Assembly: GCF_025562755.1 (NCBI RefSeq)
Contig: NZ_CP103300.1
Coordinates: 3,039,001-3,103,000 of the forward strand
Length of the DNA stretch: 64,000 bases
Reading direction: 5' to 3'
Source: Endozoicomonas euniceicola
GTDB taxonomy: Bacteria > Pseudomonadota > Gammaproteobacteria > Pseudomonadales > Endozoicomonadaceae
A program made the translations under genes and the position numbers. Below are positions 42,153 to 52,000 of this stretch, in pieces. The notes below the pieces were generated by a model, which saw only the letters and a program-made list of their open reading frames with translations, did not search any database and was not told the origin of the DNA. Numbering within the stretch: position 1 is the first letter of the stretch; each line of letters opens with the position of its first letter.

Positions 42153-45100
42153 TCACAGCCCCCGATTGTATTTTGGACGGGCAATCGGAAAATCAGGCCT
42201 TGAAGGTGTTTTTACAGGCTCTTTTTCCAGCTTCTCAAGCAGGAACTGAATGGCCTTGTCCAGCTGAGCGTCACTGCCGTTAAAGGTAGAATGGGGCAGG
42301 TTGTCAATCTGGATATCGGGTTCTACGCCCCAGTTTTCTGTCAGCCAGCGACCATTGGTCCGGTAGCCTGCGATAAAGGGAACCGACACAAATCCCTGAT
42401 CCATCAGTTCAGAGAGAAACATCCATATTCTCCCGCCCCAGGTACGAGAGCCAATAATGGTTGCCAGTCCCAGTTCCCGCAAGTTTTCTGCCAGTTCTTC
42501 CGCATCAGATGCGGTATGCTCGTTCACCAGAACAACGATATGCCCCCTGAAGGCGTATGGCATATTCCAGTCCATGGTGGAACCCATATAACTGTTAAAG
42601 GTGATGGCTTCTCTCTGCAGGCGACTGGTAATCCAGCTGTCAATGTTACCGCCTGAGTTGTTGCGCAGATCCAGTATCAATCCGCCACGCTTAAAGATGG
42701 GGTAATACTGTTGCACCCACTGTTCGAAATTATCAGGCTCCATACCTCTCAGGTGAACATAACCAAGCTTTCCCTGTCCCTGGTGTTCGGTGCGCTGTTG
42801 CCGGTCGTACCGCCAGGAATCGTAGCGCAGTCTGGCAGACTCCTGAGGCAATATTGGCCAGACAATCTGCTCAATGGGGTCTGGAATACCCGGCTTTTTA
42901 ACGGTCAGTAGCACTTGCTGGTTTTCCCGGAACGTTAGCCGTTCTTCTATTGGCTGCTGATGATCCAGCGGTAAGTGGTTGATGGCGGTAATACTGTCCC
43001 CTTCTTCAATCCGGATGCCTGGCCGGGCTAACGGTGAACGCTTCAGGGGAAAGTCAGGATCGGTTTGATAAATCTGATCAATGAGTAGCCCCTTGTCTTC
43101 CTGCGAGAAGATAGCCCCCAGCGAGCTTTCTACACTCCACTTGTCGTTGAATCGCAGGTCACCTCCGCCAAGCTCAAGGTGAAGCACTCCCAGCTGGCTA
43201 ATCATGCTGCCAATAAGGTGATTCAGGTCACTTCGGTTTGTGACCCGGTTCAACATCTGCAAATGAGTGTCTAACTGTGCAGGCCAGTCTGTGCCGTTCA
43301 TCGAGCGGTCTGCAAACTGGTTGCCCAGCAGAGACCAGACATTAAACAACAGCTGTCGCCATTCATCCTGTGGAGAAACATAAACCCGCCATTGCTTCAG
43401 GGATAAAGGATTGATGTCAATATTGCTTTCAGCCACGCCAACAGGAATGAGGGCGAACTCGTCATTGTCACCATGGATCAGAATCTGTTCTCCGGATTTG
43501 GAGGGCTGATAACCTGTGAGTCCTGAAGCAACGATGAAGGGTTCATTGTCAGGGGCATTGCTGACTTCCAGGCTGTAAAGCGTGAAAGTATTTTCAGAAT
43601 TCGGCTCCCCCCAGAACAGATAGCCGTTGGCGAGATCAAGACCATAATAGTTGCCGGGTGGGACAGGTATCTGATACAGGCGATCCCGCAGGCCATCCAG
43701 TTGCACAGTAATGCGCTGTGGCTGCTTTTCTTCAGAGGTTTTTGCTTGTTTTTGTTCTTTTTTCATAAGCCGGGCAACTTTCTGTTGCAGGACTTCATTT
43801 TCAGGCTCAAAAGGCCAGATTACCTCTGGGTCCATGGCGTACATAAACAGACCACGGTTTGTATCTGAATAAGGCTCTGGCTGATTCGAGCCGAAGGGGT
43901 TCTTTACCCTGGAGTGGAAGAAGCGTTCTGAGATAAACATCAGCCATTTGCCGTTGGGACTCCAGACTGGAAAATCACTGTCAGTGCGATCACTGGTAAT
44001 CGCTGTCAGTCGATTGTCGGAGAGGCTAAACAGATAAATCTGTTTTTTACGGTTGCTGGCCGGACTGGAAAAGGTTAGCCACTGACTGTCCGGAGACCAG
44101 CTGAACTGACCGGGGTAAATATCCCGGGGTTCAAACTGACGGATAGTTTCTGTTACGCCCGATTGAATGTGGGTCAGCCATACGGTGGCATCAGAATCAG
44201 TCCAGACGAAAAATTCGTTATCCGGTGAGATAACCGGATCATTAACCACTGTTTTGTCCGTTTGATGAATTTTCACTGCCTGCTGACTGCCATCAGCAGG
44301 CAGTAGCCAGAACGATTGATAAATGCCTTCTGAAGCCAGCCCCAGAAGGTGAGGAGAACGGGGTAAATACTGGGCCGACTCAAAAAAAACGCCTTTACCC
44401 GGATTGGGAACGGTAACGGTGCGGCCATCTTTTACTGGCAGCAGGGTGATCTGCCCCCGTGCCGACAGTGCCAGCTGGCTAGAGTCGGGAGACAGGTCAT
44501 AACTGGAGAGATAAGCAGCGGGCCAGGGCAACCAGTGTGGTCGCCGCTGCTCAAAGTCGGAAGTGAGGGCTATCTGGATTTTTTCGGGTCTGGCATCTGT
44601 CTGCTTCAGGTCTAAAGCGTAGAGGTCTGGCCCCAGCTGGTAAACAAACTGACCGTCGTCCTGCGCTGGATATTCGATATCCAAGCCCTTATGAAAGGTA
44701 TGCTGAATCAGGTTTTGACCATCAACGTCCATTGACCACAGGTTGCCACTTCCATCCCGGTCACTGACAAAATACACCCGTTGATTCCAGAACAGAGGGT
44801 GTCGGCTGGTGCCGGGAAAGTCTTTGGTGAGTGGGGTTGCTTCCTTGCCCTCAACATATTTCCAGATATTTTGAGCGGTTCCCCCCTGATAGTGCCTGAT
44901 ATTATGGAGGGGACCGGAAAGACGGGTAAAAAAGAGAGTCATAGTGTTGGTCGGGCTGGCACCAAAAATGCCTTCAAAGGCCTGAGCCAGTGGTATCCAG
45001 TTGCGTTCACGGGTTTCAGTGTTCAGAGTGACCAGCTGAAAGTTCTCACCAAACACGGTTCGTTCATTGGTGGCGTAAAGAATCTGCTGATGGTTAACCC

Positions 45101-45452
45101 AGCCCCGGGGAATGACCTGACCTTCTGACCAGGTCAGCCGTCTGGGTAGACCTCCGGACATTGGCATGATGTAGAGGTTGTCAGGCCCGTCGTATTCGGC
45201 AAGAAATACAACCTGCTGACCATCCGGAGAAATAACCGGTAATATCTCCCGGCCGTGATTTGTGGTTAGCCGGGTGGCTGTCCCCCCTGCCAGCGTTGTT
45301 TTCCATAAATCCCCCTCTGCTGAGAAAATCACAGTGTCTTGATGAATACTGGGGTAGCGGTAGTAACCTTCATTGTTGGCACCTTCATCGCTGGCATGGA
45401 GAGAAACTGAAAAAAAGAACGAAGCTGCCACAAGAAAAGAGAGGAAGCGCAT
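42153..45452 (-). CDS. Tricorn-type periplasmic serine protease
   Basis: A 1099-residue protein with a signal peptide (RFLSFLVAASFFFSVSLHA). It has N-terminal beta-propeller repeats (SPDGQQVVFLAEYDGPDNLY, later SWSPDSQWLTF and VWSPNGKWLMFISER), a PDZ-like region around residues 800-870, and a C-terminal S41 core. The nucleophile serine is expected in VNEHTASDAEE near residue 990, and the His in LGVLHLELGGG near residue 765. Tricorn homologues degrade peptides. The export signal places it in the periplasm. Monocistronic, convergent with nothing close. Confidence 0.9.
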   Translation of the reverse strand: MRFLSFLVAASFFFSVSLHASDEGANNEGYYRYPSIHQDTVIFSAEGDLWKTTLAGGTATRLTTNHGREILPVISPDGQQVVFLAEYDGPDNLYIMPMSGGLPRRLTWSEGQVIPRGWVNHQQILYATNERTVFGENFQLVTLNTETRERNWIPLAQAFEGIFGASPTNTMTLFFTRLSGPLHNIRHYQGGTAQNIWKYVEGKEATPLTKDFPGTSRHPLFWNQRVYFVSDRDGSGNLWSMDVDGQNLIQHTFHKGLDIEYPAQDDGQFVYQLGPDLYALDLKQTDARPEKIQIALTSDFEQRRPHWLPWPAAYLSSYDLSPDSSQLALSARGQITLLPVKDGRTVTVPNPGKGVFFESAQYLPRSPHLLGLASEGIYQSFWLLPADGSQQAVKIHQTDKTVVNDPVISPDNEFFVWTDSDATVWLTHIQSGVTETIRQFEPRDIYPGQFSWSPDSQWLTFSSPASNRKKQIYLFSLSDNRLTAITSDRTDSDFPVWSPNGKWLMFISERFFHSRVKNPFGSNQPEPYSDTNRGLFMYAMDPEVIWPFEPENEVLQQKVARLMKKEQKQAKTSEEKQPQRITVQLDGLRDRLYQIPVPPGNYYGLDLANGYLFWGEPNSENTFTLYSLEVSNAPDNEPFIVASGLTGYQPSKSGEQILIHGDNDEFALIPVGVAESNIDINPLSLKQWRVYVSPQDEWRQLLFNVWSLLGNQFADRSMNGTDWPAQLDTHLQMLNRVTNRSDLNHLIGSMISQLGVLHLELGGGDLRFNDKWSVESSLGAIFSQEDKGLLIDQIYQTDPDFPLKRSPLARPGIRIEEGDSITAINHLPLDHQQPIEERLTFRENQQVLLTVKKPGIPDPIEQIVWPILPQESARLRYDSWRYDRQQRTEHQGQGKLGYVHLRGMEPDNFEQWVQQYYPIFKRGGLILDLRNNSGGNIDSWITSRLQREAITFNSYMGSTMDWNMPYAFRGHIVVLVNEHTASDAEELAENLRELGLATIIGSRTWGGRIWMFLSELMDQGFVSVPFIAGYRTNGRWLTENWGVEPDIQIDNLPHSTFNGSDAQLDKAIQFLLEKLEKEPVKTPSRPDFPIARPKYNRGL

Positions 45453-45606
45453 ATCAGGCCTGTTGTTTTGGTTTTATGTAATTAAGGTAGCAGTTGTCTT
45501 CTGGCTCTGTTTCCGAGTCCGATTATTGGCTAAAGAGTTTTATACGATGCCGAAAAACGAAGAATAGAGTGCCATTAAAAGGCGACAGAATCTTCGGGAG
45601 GCAAGG

Positions 45607-46674
45607 ATGCCCTGCAAAAAACTGGCTTATTTATTTCCACTGGCGGTATTCACCGGGGCGATTGCAAATTCCCATGCGCAGCAGGAAATGGATCTGGCTT
45701 CAAACACGTTTATGTCTTTACAGATGAGCCTGATTGCGCAGCAGGAGGCTGAGTCAGCTCCCCTGCAGCGTCTGAGTACTTCCCGACATTTTGGCAGAGG
45801 CTACTCCTACGCTGATGACTTTGCCGACATGGGTGTGTGGGGGCAGATGCTGGCCTCTGGCACTTCTCAGGATGACTGGAAAAATGACGAAGGCAATGCT
45901 CTGTCGGGTTTTGATGCTGATGCTGAGGGTTTCACCCTGGGGTTTGATCGCTCAACAATAATAGGTCATTACGAAATCACTTATGGCGCTGCATTCACAA
46001 TCGCTGACGTTAAAGCTGACAAACAGAACTCGAAAGACTACAACCGCCTCAAAAATCGTCAGATGAATATCTATGGTTCTTATACTCGTGATGAGTGGTA
46101 TCTCGACGGGGTTGTTAACTACGGGTGGAGTCGGAATGATCGTACCCGGCATGTAGGCTCAGAGCCATCAGGCAAGTCTGAATTTGACAGTAATAATTAT
46201 GGTTTAAAGCTGTTAGCCGGATTTAACTACCCTTATCTGAACACGATATTCCAGCCTTTACTTGGCTTTAATTATTCCCGTATTACCATTGATGATTACA
46301 GGGAAACTCTTACTGGTAATGTCGGTCAGGCACAGGCGGTCAGTGGTCAGACTTACCAGAAAATGGAGTTGGGTGCCGGACTGGAAATGAGCCAGATATA
46401 CGAATTGCCGCTAGGGGATTTAGAGCCTTCTGCCAGGATTATGGGTTGGTATGACATGAAGGGCGACAAGGTCAAAGCACACTCGACCTTGACAGGTAGT
46501 GGCGATGAATTAAGCGTTGAAGCAGGACAGCCTGTTAAAAGCAGCTATTCGGCTTCTTTTAATCTTACTTATCGGCGGCTGGACAACCTGTCTGTCATTG
46601 TGAGCTATGACCTGAATCAGAAGTCTGATTACAGGAACCATAGCTATTACTTAAGAGCGGAATACGATTTTTGA
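45607..46674 (+). CDS. Autotransporter-type beta-barrel outer-membrane protein
   Basis: A 355-residue protein with a signal peptide ending NSHA. From about residue 75 there are alternating beta-strands (WGQMLASGTSQDDW, FTLGFDRS, YEITYGAAFTIADV and so on) typical of the autotransporter barrel, and it ends in YYLRAEYDF with the terminal phenylalanine recognised by the Bam machinery. There is almost no passenger domain, so it acts as a stand-alone barrel, possibly an adhesin or porin. AGG lies just before the start codon. Confidence 0.85.
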   Translation: MPCKKLAYLFPLAVFTGAIANSHAQQEMDLASNTFMSLQMSLIAQQEAESAPLQRLSTSRHFGRGYSYADDFADMGVWGQMLASGTSQDDWKNDEGNALSGFDADAEGFTLGFDRSTIIGHYEITYGAAFTIADVKADKQNSKDYNRLKNRQMNIYGSYTRDEWYLDGVVNYGWSRNDRTRHVGSEPSGKSEFDSNNYGLKLLAGFNYPYLNTIFQPLLGFNYSRITIDDYRETLTGNVGQAQAVSGQTYQKMELGAGLEMSQIYELPLGDLEPSARIMGWYDMKGDKVKAHSTLTGSGDELSVEAGQPVKSSYSASFNLTYRRLDNLSVIVSYDLNQKSDYRNHSYYLRAEYDF

Positions 46675-46682
46675 TTCCCGGA

Positions 46683-47651
46683 TCAGGCCCCAAGCGCCTT
46701 CCGACAGGCATCAATGGTGACAACGCCAATCACATGGTTATGGGAATCCTGCACCACCAGGGCGCGAATCTTGCTTTTGTCCATCAGGGCCCTGGCGTCG
46801 CTGGCGCTGGCTTCTTCTTTAATAATGATCGGGGCCCCATTCATGATATTACGAGCCGTCATCCCGCTCAGGCTGTCGACGCCAGACAGTCCACGTCGTA
46901 AGTCACCGTCGGTAATCACGCCTGCCAGGTCGTCACCATCCATCACCAGGCAGATTTTGGAGCCGGTGGCTGTCATAGCCTGCATCACATCGCTGATCTT
47001 ACTGTCAGGCGCAATACGGCCATAGTTGTCGGTACTCATTATGTTGCGTACCCAGGTAATTTTCTGGTCTTTCCTCAGACCTTCCAGGTCACTGGCCTGA
47101 AACCGTTGCAGGGCTTCCGCAAGCAGGTCGCCGATGGCCAGTAGAACCGTTGTGTAAGTGGTTGGCGCGTGTTTCTGATCGGGCAGGTCTTCAATCACAC
47201 TGGCGTCGAGTACGATGTCAGCCTGTTCCGCGACAGGGCCTTTTGGATCGCCAGTAATAGCAATCACTTTGTTGCCCACATGTTTGACGACCGGATACAG
47301 CCTTATCAGCTCTTCGGTCATGCCGCTGTACGACAGCATAATAATAATATCGCCGCTGCCCACCATGCTCAGGTTGTCGTGCCAGGCATCGGCAGGGTTA
47401 ATCAGATGACAGGAAAGACCAGCGTTATACAGGGTGGCCGCAATTTTACGACCAATATGACCGGACTGACTCATGCCCAGCATGATCACGCGGCCCCGGC
47501 AGCTGGTCAGGAGCTTTATAGCCTCAGTGAATTCGCCGTTGATACGTCCCTGAAGTTGCTGCAAAGCGCCGATCTGGCGGGCAACACTGGCTTTCATACC
47601 TTCGCTTAACGTCACTTCCAGTGGCGAGGTCTGGTCGTTACTTGTGGCCAT
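46683..47651 (-). CDS. SIS-CBS protein, divergent KdsD/GutQ relative
   Basis: A 322-residue cytoplasmic protein with an N-terminal SIS domain (GRVIMLGMSQSGHIGRKIAA near residue 55) and two C-terminal CBS domains (about residues 205-320, with GVITDGDLRRGL and VQDSHNHVIGVV). ATG 47651 with AGGA seven bases upstream is preferred over one at 47717. KdsD-type arabinose-5-phosphate isomerases have GKSGH and a later SHPGG histidine; here these are QSGH and missing (DLEGLRKDQK). It therefore may be a related isomerase or a sugar-phosphate sensor, not the LPS Kdo enzyme. Confidence 0.8.
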   Translation of the reverse strand: MATSNDQTSPLEVTLSEGMKASVARQIGALQQLQGRINGEFTEAIKLLTSCRGRVIMLGMSQSGHIGRKIAATLYNAGLSCHLINPADAWHDNLSMVGSGDIIIMLSYSGMTEELIRLYPVVKHVGNKVIAITGDPKGPVAEQADIVLDASVIEDLPDQKHAPTTYTTVLLAIGDLLAEALQRFQASDLEGLRKDQKITWVRNIMSTDNYGRIAPDSKISDVMQAMTATGSKICLVMDGDDLAGVITDGDLRRGLSGVDSLSGMTARNIMNGAPIIIKEEASASDARALMDKSKIRALVVQDSHNHVIGVVTIDACRKALGA

Positions 47652-47763
47652 AGGTTTGTCCTGTATCTTTCCGTCATTTTTTATCCGGTTTTTATTGCCC
47701 GGAACTGATGTCTTCAATGGTTTTCATCATGTCACACTGTCAATTTCTGATTGTTGATAGTCG

Positions 47764-48765
47764 TCAACATAATGTTTTCATTCTTCCGGCGTATTTCGCA
47801 GCCAGAGAGATGGCTTCAACCAGGCTGACAGGGCTTGCAATACCCTGTCCGGCAATATCAAAAGCAGTTCCGTGATCAACCGATGTGCGCAGAAAAGGTA
47901 ACCTGCAGGTGATTGAAATGGTTTTCTCAAAATCGACCATCTTGGTCGCGATATGACCCTGATCATGGTACAGGGAAATCACCGCATCGTAACGCCCTTG
48001 CAGAGCCTGATGGAAAACGGAATCCGCCGGTAACGGGCCGGATATCCGAAAACCTTCCTGCTGAAGTCGTCGGATCGCCGGTTTTATGGAAATCATTTCT
48101 TCATTGCCAAACAATCCCTGTTCGCCGCCGTGAGGGTTCAGTGCGGCAATCGCCAGATGAGGCTTCTCTATCCCCAGTTGCCGCAGGGCTTTTATCGCTT
48201 TGCGGGAAAATTCAACAAGGCGTGCTTCCGTGATGTAATCACAGGCCTCTCTTAATGACAGGTGTCTTGAAAGGAAAAAGACCCTGAGTGTTTTTACCTG
48301 AAACAGTGTCAGAGGATCAGGGCAGTGGGTCAGGTCAGCCAGTATTTCGGTATGACCAATGTGAGGAATGCCAGCCGCTTTAAGCGATTCTTTATTGATG
48401 GGGGGGGTGGCCAGGGCATCGACATCTCCCCTCAGGGCCAGCTCGGTAGCTGTTTTAATGCATTGCCAGGCGGTTTCCCCGGCGGCACTGGTTACCCTGC
48501 CAAAAGGTGTTTCACTCAGCGGTGGACAGGTGACCGGGAACAGGTTCAGGGTCTGCTTCTCATCGGTTACTTCTGACACATGCTGACAGAGGTTTAGTTT
48601 GAGTTTGATCTGGCAGACGTGTGCGGCACGTTTCAGACACTCTTCGGTTCCGGTAAAAATAAGGTGACAGGTATCGGGCAAACCGGATTCAGCCACTGAC
48701 TGAACAATGATTTCGGGACCAATGCCAGCGGGGTCTCCCATTGGCACGCATACCAGAGGCTTCAT
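47764..48765 (-). CDS. pdxA: 4-hydroxythreonine-4-phosphate dehydrogenase (PdxA family)
   Basis: A 333-residue NAD-dependent dehydrogenase. It starts VCVPMGDPAGIGPEI and has metal-binding histidines in IPHIGHTEIL, ALNPHGGEQGLFG and LYHDQGHIATK, and SVDHGTAFDIAG near the end. PdxA converts 4-phosphohydroxy-L-threonine in vitamin B6 synthesis. The close paralogue PdxA2 acts on 4-phospho-D-threonate in sugar-acid catabolism and cannot be excluded, since the usual TAPINKE is ATPPINKE here and a SIS-CBS gene and not ksgA lies next to it. Upstream, a gene-free stretch up to 49041 includes short CCTTTAAAAG repeats. Confidence 0.85.
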   Translation of the reverse strand: MKPLVCVPMGDPAGIGPEIIVQSVAESGLPDTCHLIFTGTEECLKRAAHVCQIKLKLNLCQHVSEVTDEKQTLNLFPVTCPPLSETPFGRVTSAAGETAWQCIKTATELALRGDVDALATPPINKESLKAAGIPHIGHTEILADLTHCPDPLTLFQVKTLRVFFLSRHLSLREACDYITEARLVEFSRKAIKALRQLGIEKPHLAIAALNPHGGEQGLFGNEEMISIKPAIRRLQQEGFRISGPLPADSVFHQALQGRYDAVISLYHDQGHIATKMVDFEKTISITCRLPFLRTSVDHGTAFDIAGQGIASPVSLVEAISLAAKYAGRMKTLC

Positions 48766-49041
48766 AACATTGAGTGATCTGATGGTTAGAAGTAGTCGTA
48801 CAGTTTAGCATTCTCGCCGCAAGTCCCCTTACTTTGCGTCAGCCTCTTTAGTTGGGGGAGCATGTCACAAAATACTGGTTGCAAGTAAGAATAAGTAGTC
48901 TACTTTTCCTTGGTGCTTTCGCCTTAAGCCTTCTGGCTTTTAGGAGTTGTCGCGATAAGCCTTTTAAAAGCCCTTTAAAAGCCCTTTAGTTGGTTGGTAG
49001 TAGCAGCCATTCTTGAGCAAGCCTATACGGGTAAAATATAA

Positions 49042-52000
49042 GTGATAAACGTAACTAACTTTTTTATTTCGACCCTGTTGTTTGTATTGTTGTTTTCTTT
49101 TCTTTCTGAAGCAAAATCTGCTGAAACAGAAAAAAACGATTTCCCGGTTGTTATTAATGACAATCCTGCCGGTGTAGCTGTAACTTATAAAACAGTCTCT
49201 AATGCCCAAAAAACGAGTACCCATATTTTTTTAGGGCAACATTATGAGCATATTCCACAACAGCTTTGGGATGTTATATCCACCTCTGTCACGACGGCCT
49301 CTCTGGTTTTTTCTCCTTACCTGTATGCAGCCGCTTCCGGAGGTGTTGCCAATAGGATTCAGGCGTGGCGTCCTGAGTCTCGCTTACCATCGGCACTCAG
49401 GTCATCAGTACCTGTAGTCGGCAGTACCATTTCTCTGCTGACAACGGTTGCGCTATTCAATACTGTCGCTCATGTATTTGCCGGAAAAATTAAAGATGAC
49501 AAGGCGGTTCTGGATAAGCAAACGGCTTGTGAACGACATAAAAAACGAAATGGCATTATGCCTGTTTATCCTCAAAATAGCTGGCTGGGTAGGCATTTTC
49601 ATCAACGTGTTCTGTTTACTGAAGAGTACAAACCTGTCCTGGAGATAAATCGGTTAGCAAGTCCGGGCTGGTTGTCTGATGACGGGGAGTCCAAGGCTGT
49701 TTCAGAGTGGGTCGATCTGTACAAAACGCTTTCCAGACATCAGGTAAATAAAGTTACGGTACAGCCTGATGACAAAGGCTTAAAGCTGACTTTTGACGAC
49801 AATGTCACTTTCAGGAAGGTATCAATTATTGTGAGTACTTTCGATGAGTCTGGTATTTCCTGGGATATCGATAGACAACACTATTGTTCTGTATTTGAGG
49901 GCAGTGGTATTTACAGTATTTTTCATCAAAATACCGTTAAAGCTATCGCTCAGGCTATAGAGCAGGCGATCAGTTTTAATAATGATGTGTTTTTCCTGTC
50001 ACCCAATAAAAGCAATTTCACAATGAATGACGCAGGAGCTGCAGTGGTTCAGCTGGATCATCATAAAGAGTCGTCGTGTGTTGTTTATTCAGATCGTGAT
50101 TTTTATGCTAAAAATGCAGGTTATTTTTTAATTGCTGAACCTGGCCATAAAGCACAAAGTTTGTTTAAGCTTGCCTTGAATATGGAATCGGACTCATTGG
50201 CACGACAATACTCATCTCAAATAGTCTGGGGGCAGGAGGATATTAACTACTTAATTTATGTTCTCAAGTTTATAACAACGGTGTCATTATGCAGAGGTAT
50301 TTATAATAATTTAAATACTCTGTGCGGAAAAGATGGCTTTTTTTCTGAAAGTGTTGAGCCTGATAAATTTGCTTTGAACGAAAATATAATTAAGCACAGG
50401 AAAGCTGCAAATACGGGTTTATCCAAAAAGATATCGTACAGGTTACAAGCCCCGCTGGTGAAAATGAAAAAGGAAATGCACACACTGTTTTATCCTGTAC
50501 ATAAAGCGGTTATCAGCACTTATTCTACTTTTATGGTGGATCCGGATGAGAATCTGGAAACGACCTTTAGGCCTGAAGAGGGCGGGGGTGCTCAGGTTTC
50601 ATCTGACCAAAAAAGAAAAAAGAACGATGATGCTCTGAAAAGAGCAGAAAAAAAATTCAAAAGCATGCTTTCTGCACTAACGGGCATATTTGATGGTTCT
50701 CTGGCAGTAGGGTCAAGAGAGCCCGTTAAGGGCATGCCTTTCTGGGTAACACCTGTTGTTCTCAAAGGGGGTATCGCCTCTAGAGAATATGCTGCAGGAG
50801 GTGAGCTTACTGATTATGAACGAAGTCTCCTTGAAGAACTGAGCATAGACGTAACAGATAATACACCTGAAGCTGTTGAAAAAAACCGAAAGTTATTAAA
50901 CTCTATGTGGCTTACAAATGAATCTTATATTGCCACACTCAACCGTATGCTTGAAACAGGTCATTATCGTATACAATATCCTGAGCAAGGTATGCATCTC
51001 CTTATTCGAAACCTCATATCTATGGGTGAAAAAGAAAAGGCAGACGATTTAATCAGCTTGATAACTCCTTTCTTTGATAAGATTCGTTTTTTTCCAGAGC
51101 CGGCTGAGTCACCTGTCAATATGGGGGATTCGTTTAGTTTTTATACGGTAGATTGGATGAAAGGTTTCTTTAAAAAAATGAAAGATGTGTTCGAAGATCC
51201 CCGGAGTAATTCGGATCGGCTTATCTATGAACAAATTCTGAGTGAAAAAATGAAAAATAATGCTGATGACAGGTTGTCACTTCTTATGGAGACCATCGAA
51301 GGGGAGCCTCCCTATCTGGATGATAGTAAGCTCTGTGGAGGCTTTCCTTGCCGGTTGTTTCCTGAAGGCTGGTTTGAAAGAGCCAAAGAAAATATGGCAG
51401 AGAAGGGTAGACTGCTTGACATTGCAAAAGAAAAACAGTTGAAAATATTCACAAGAAAAAGAGGAAGTAACCTACATATATTAAAAATCATGCAATCCAT
51501 CCTTGATAAAAATGTTGACGAAATAGCTGTTAAAAAATTGCGCAAAATTATGGCGGAAGTTAATCGTAAGAGAGGCTTGCCCGGAAGTGAAAGGTATGAT
51601 GATTATAAAAAACGAAGAAAAGAAGGGCTCGATAAGCATCTGGAAGTAGACAAGGCTTTGTCTCTTTTCATAGACGAGTTGGAACGTTTCCCAAACGACA
51701 GGGGGCTTGATAGTGTACACGTTGACTATATGGTAGGTTTATTTAAGTACTTTGAAGTTGATAAACCACTTAAGGTGACTGCTGATAAGTCGCTGGCAGA
51801 GTCAGGGAAAAAGCCTCTACAGCTTGGTAAAAACGTTGCCGAAGAGTCAGAAAATATAGATTCTCCATTAAAAGATGAGCAGTTATTATTTAAGCGAGTC
51901 AGCTTATTACCACAAAGAATGGTACTTAAAACTATCAGTAATCTTAAAAGGCTACAGACTGCTACTTTGGAGGAGCATCTCAAAGCAGGGCGGATAAAAT

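Noticed and set aside
46683..47651. Ordinary KdsD arabinose-5-phosphate isomerase
   Set aside because: Key residues of the KdsD active site are replaced or missing, so the name was not applied.
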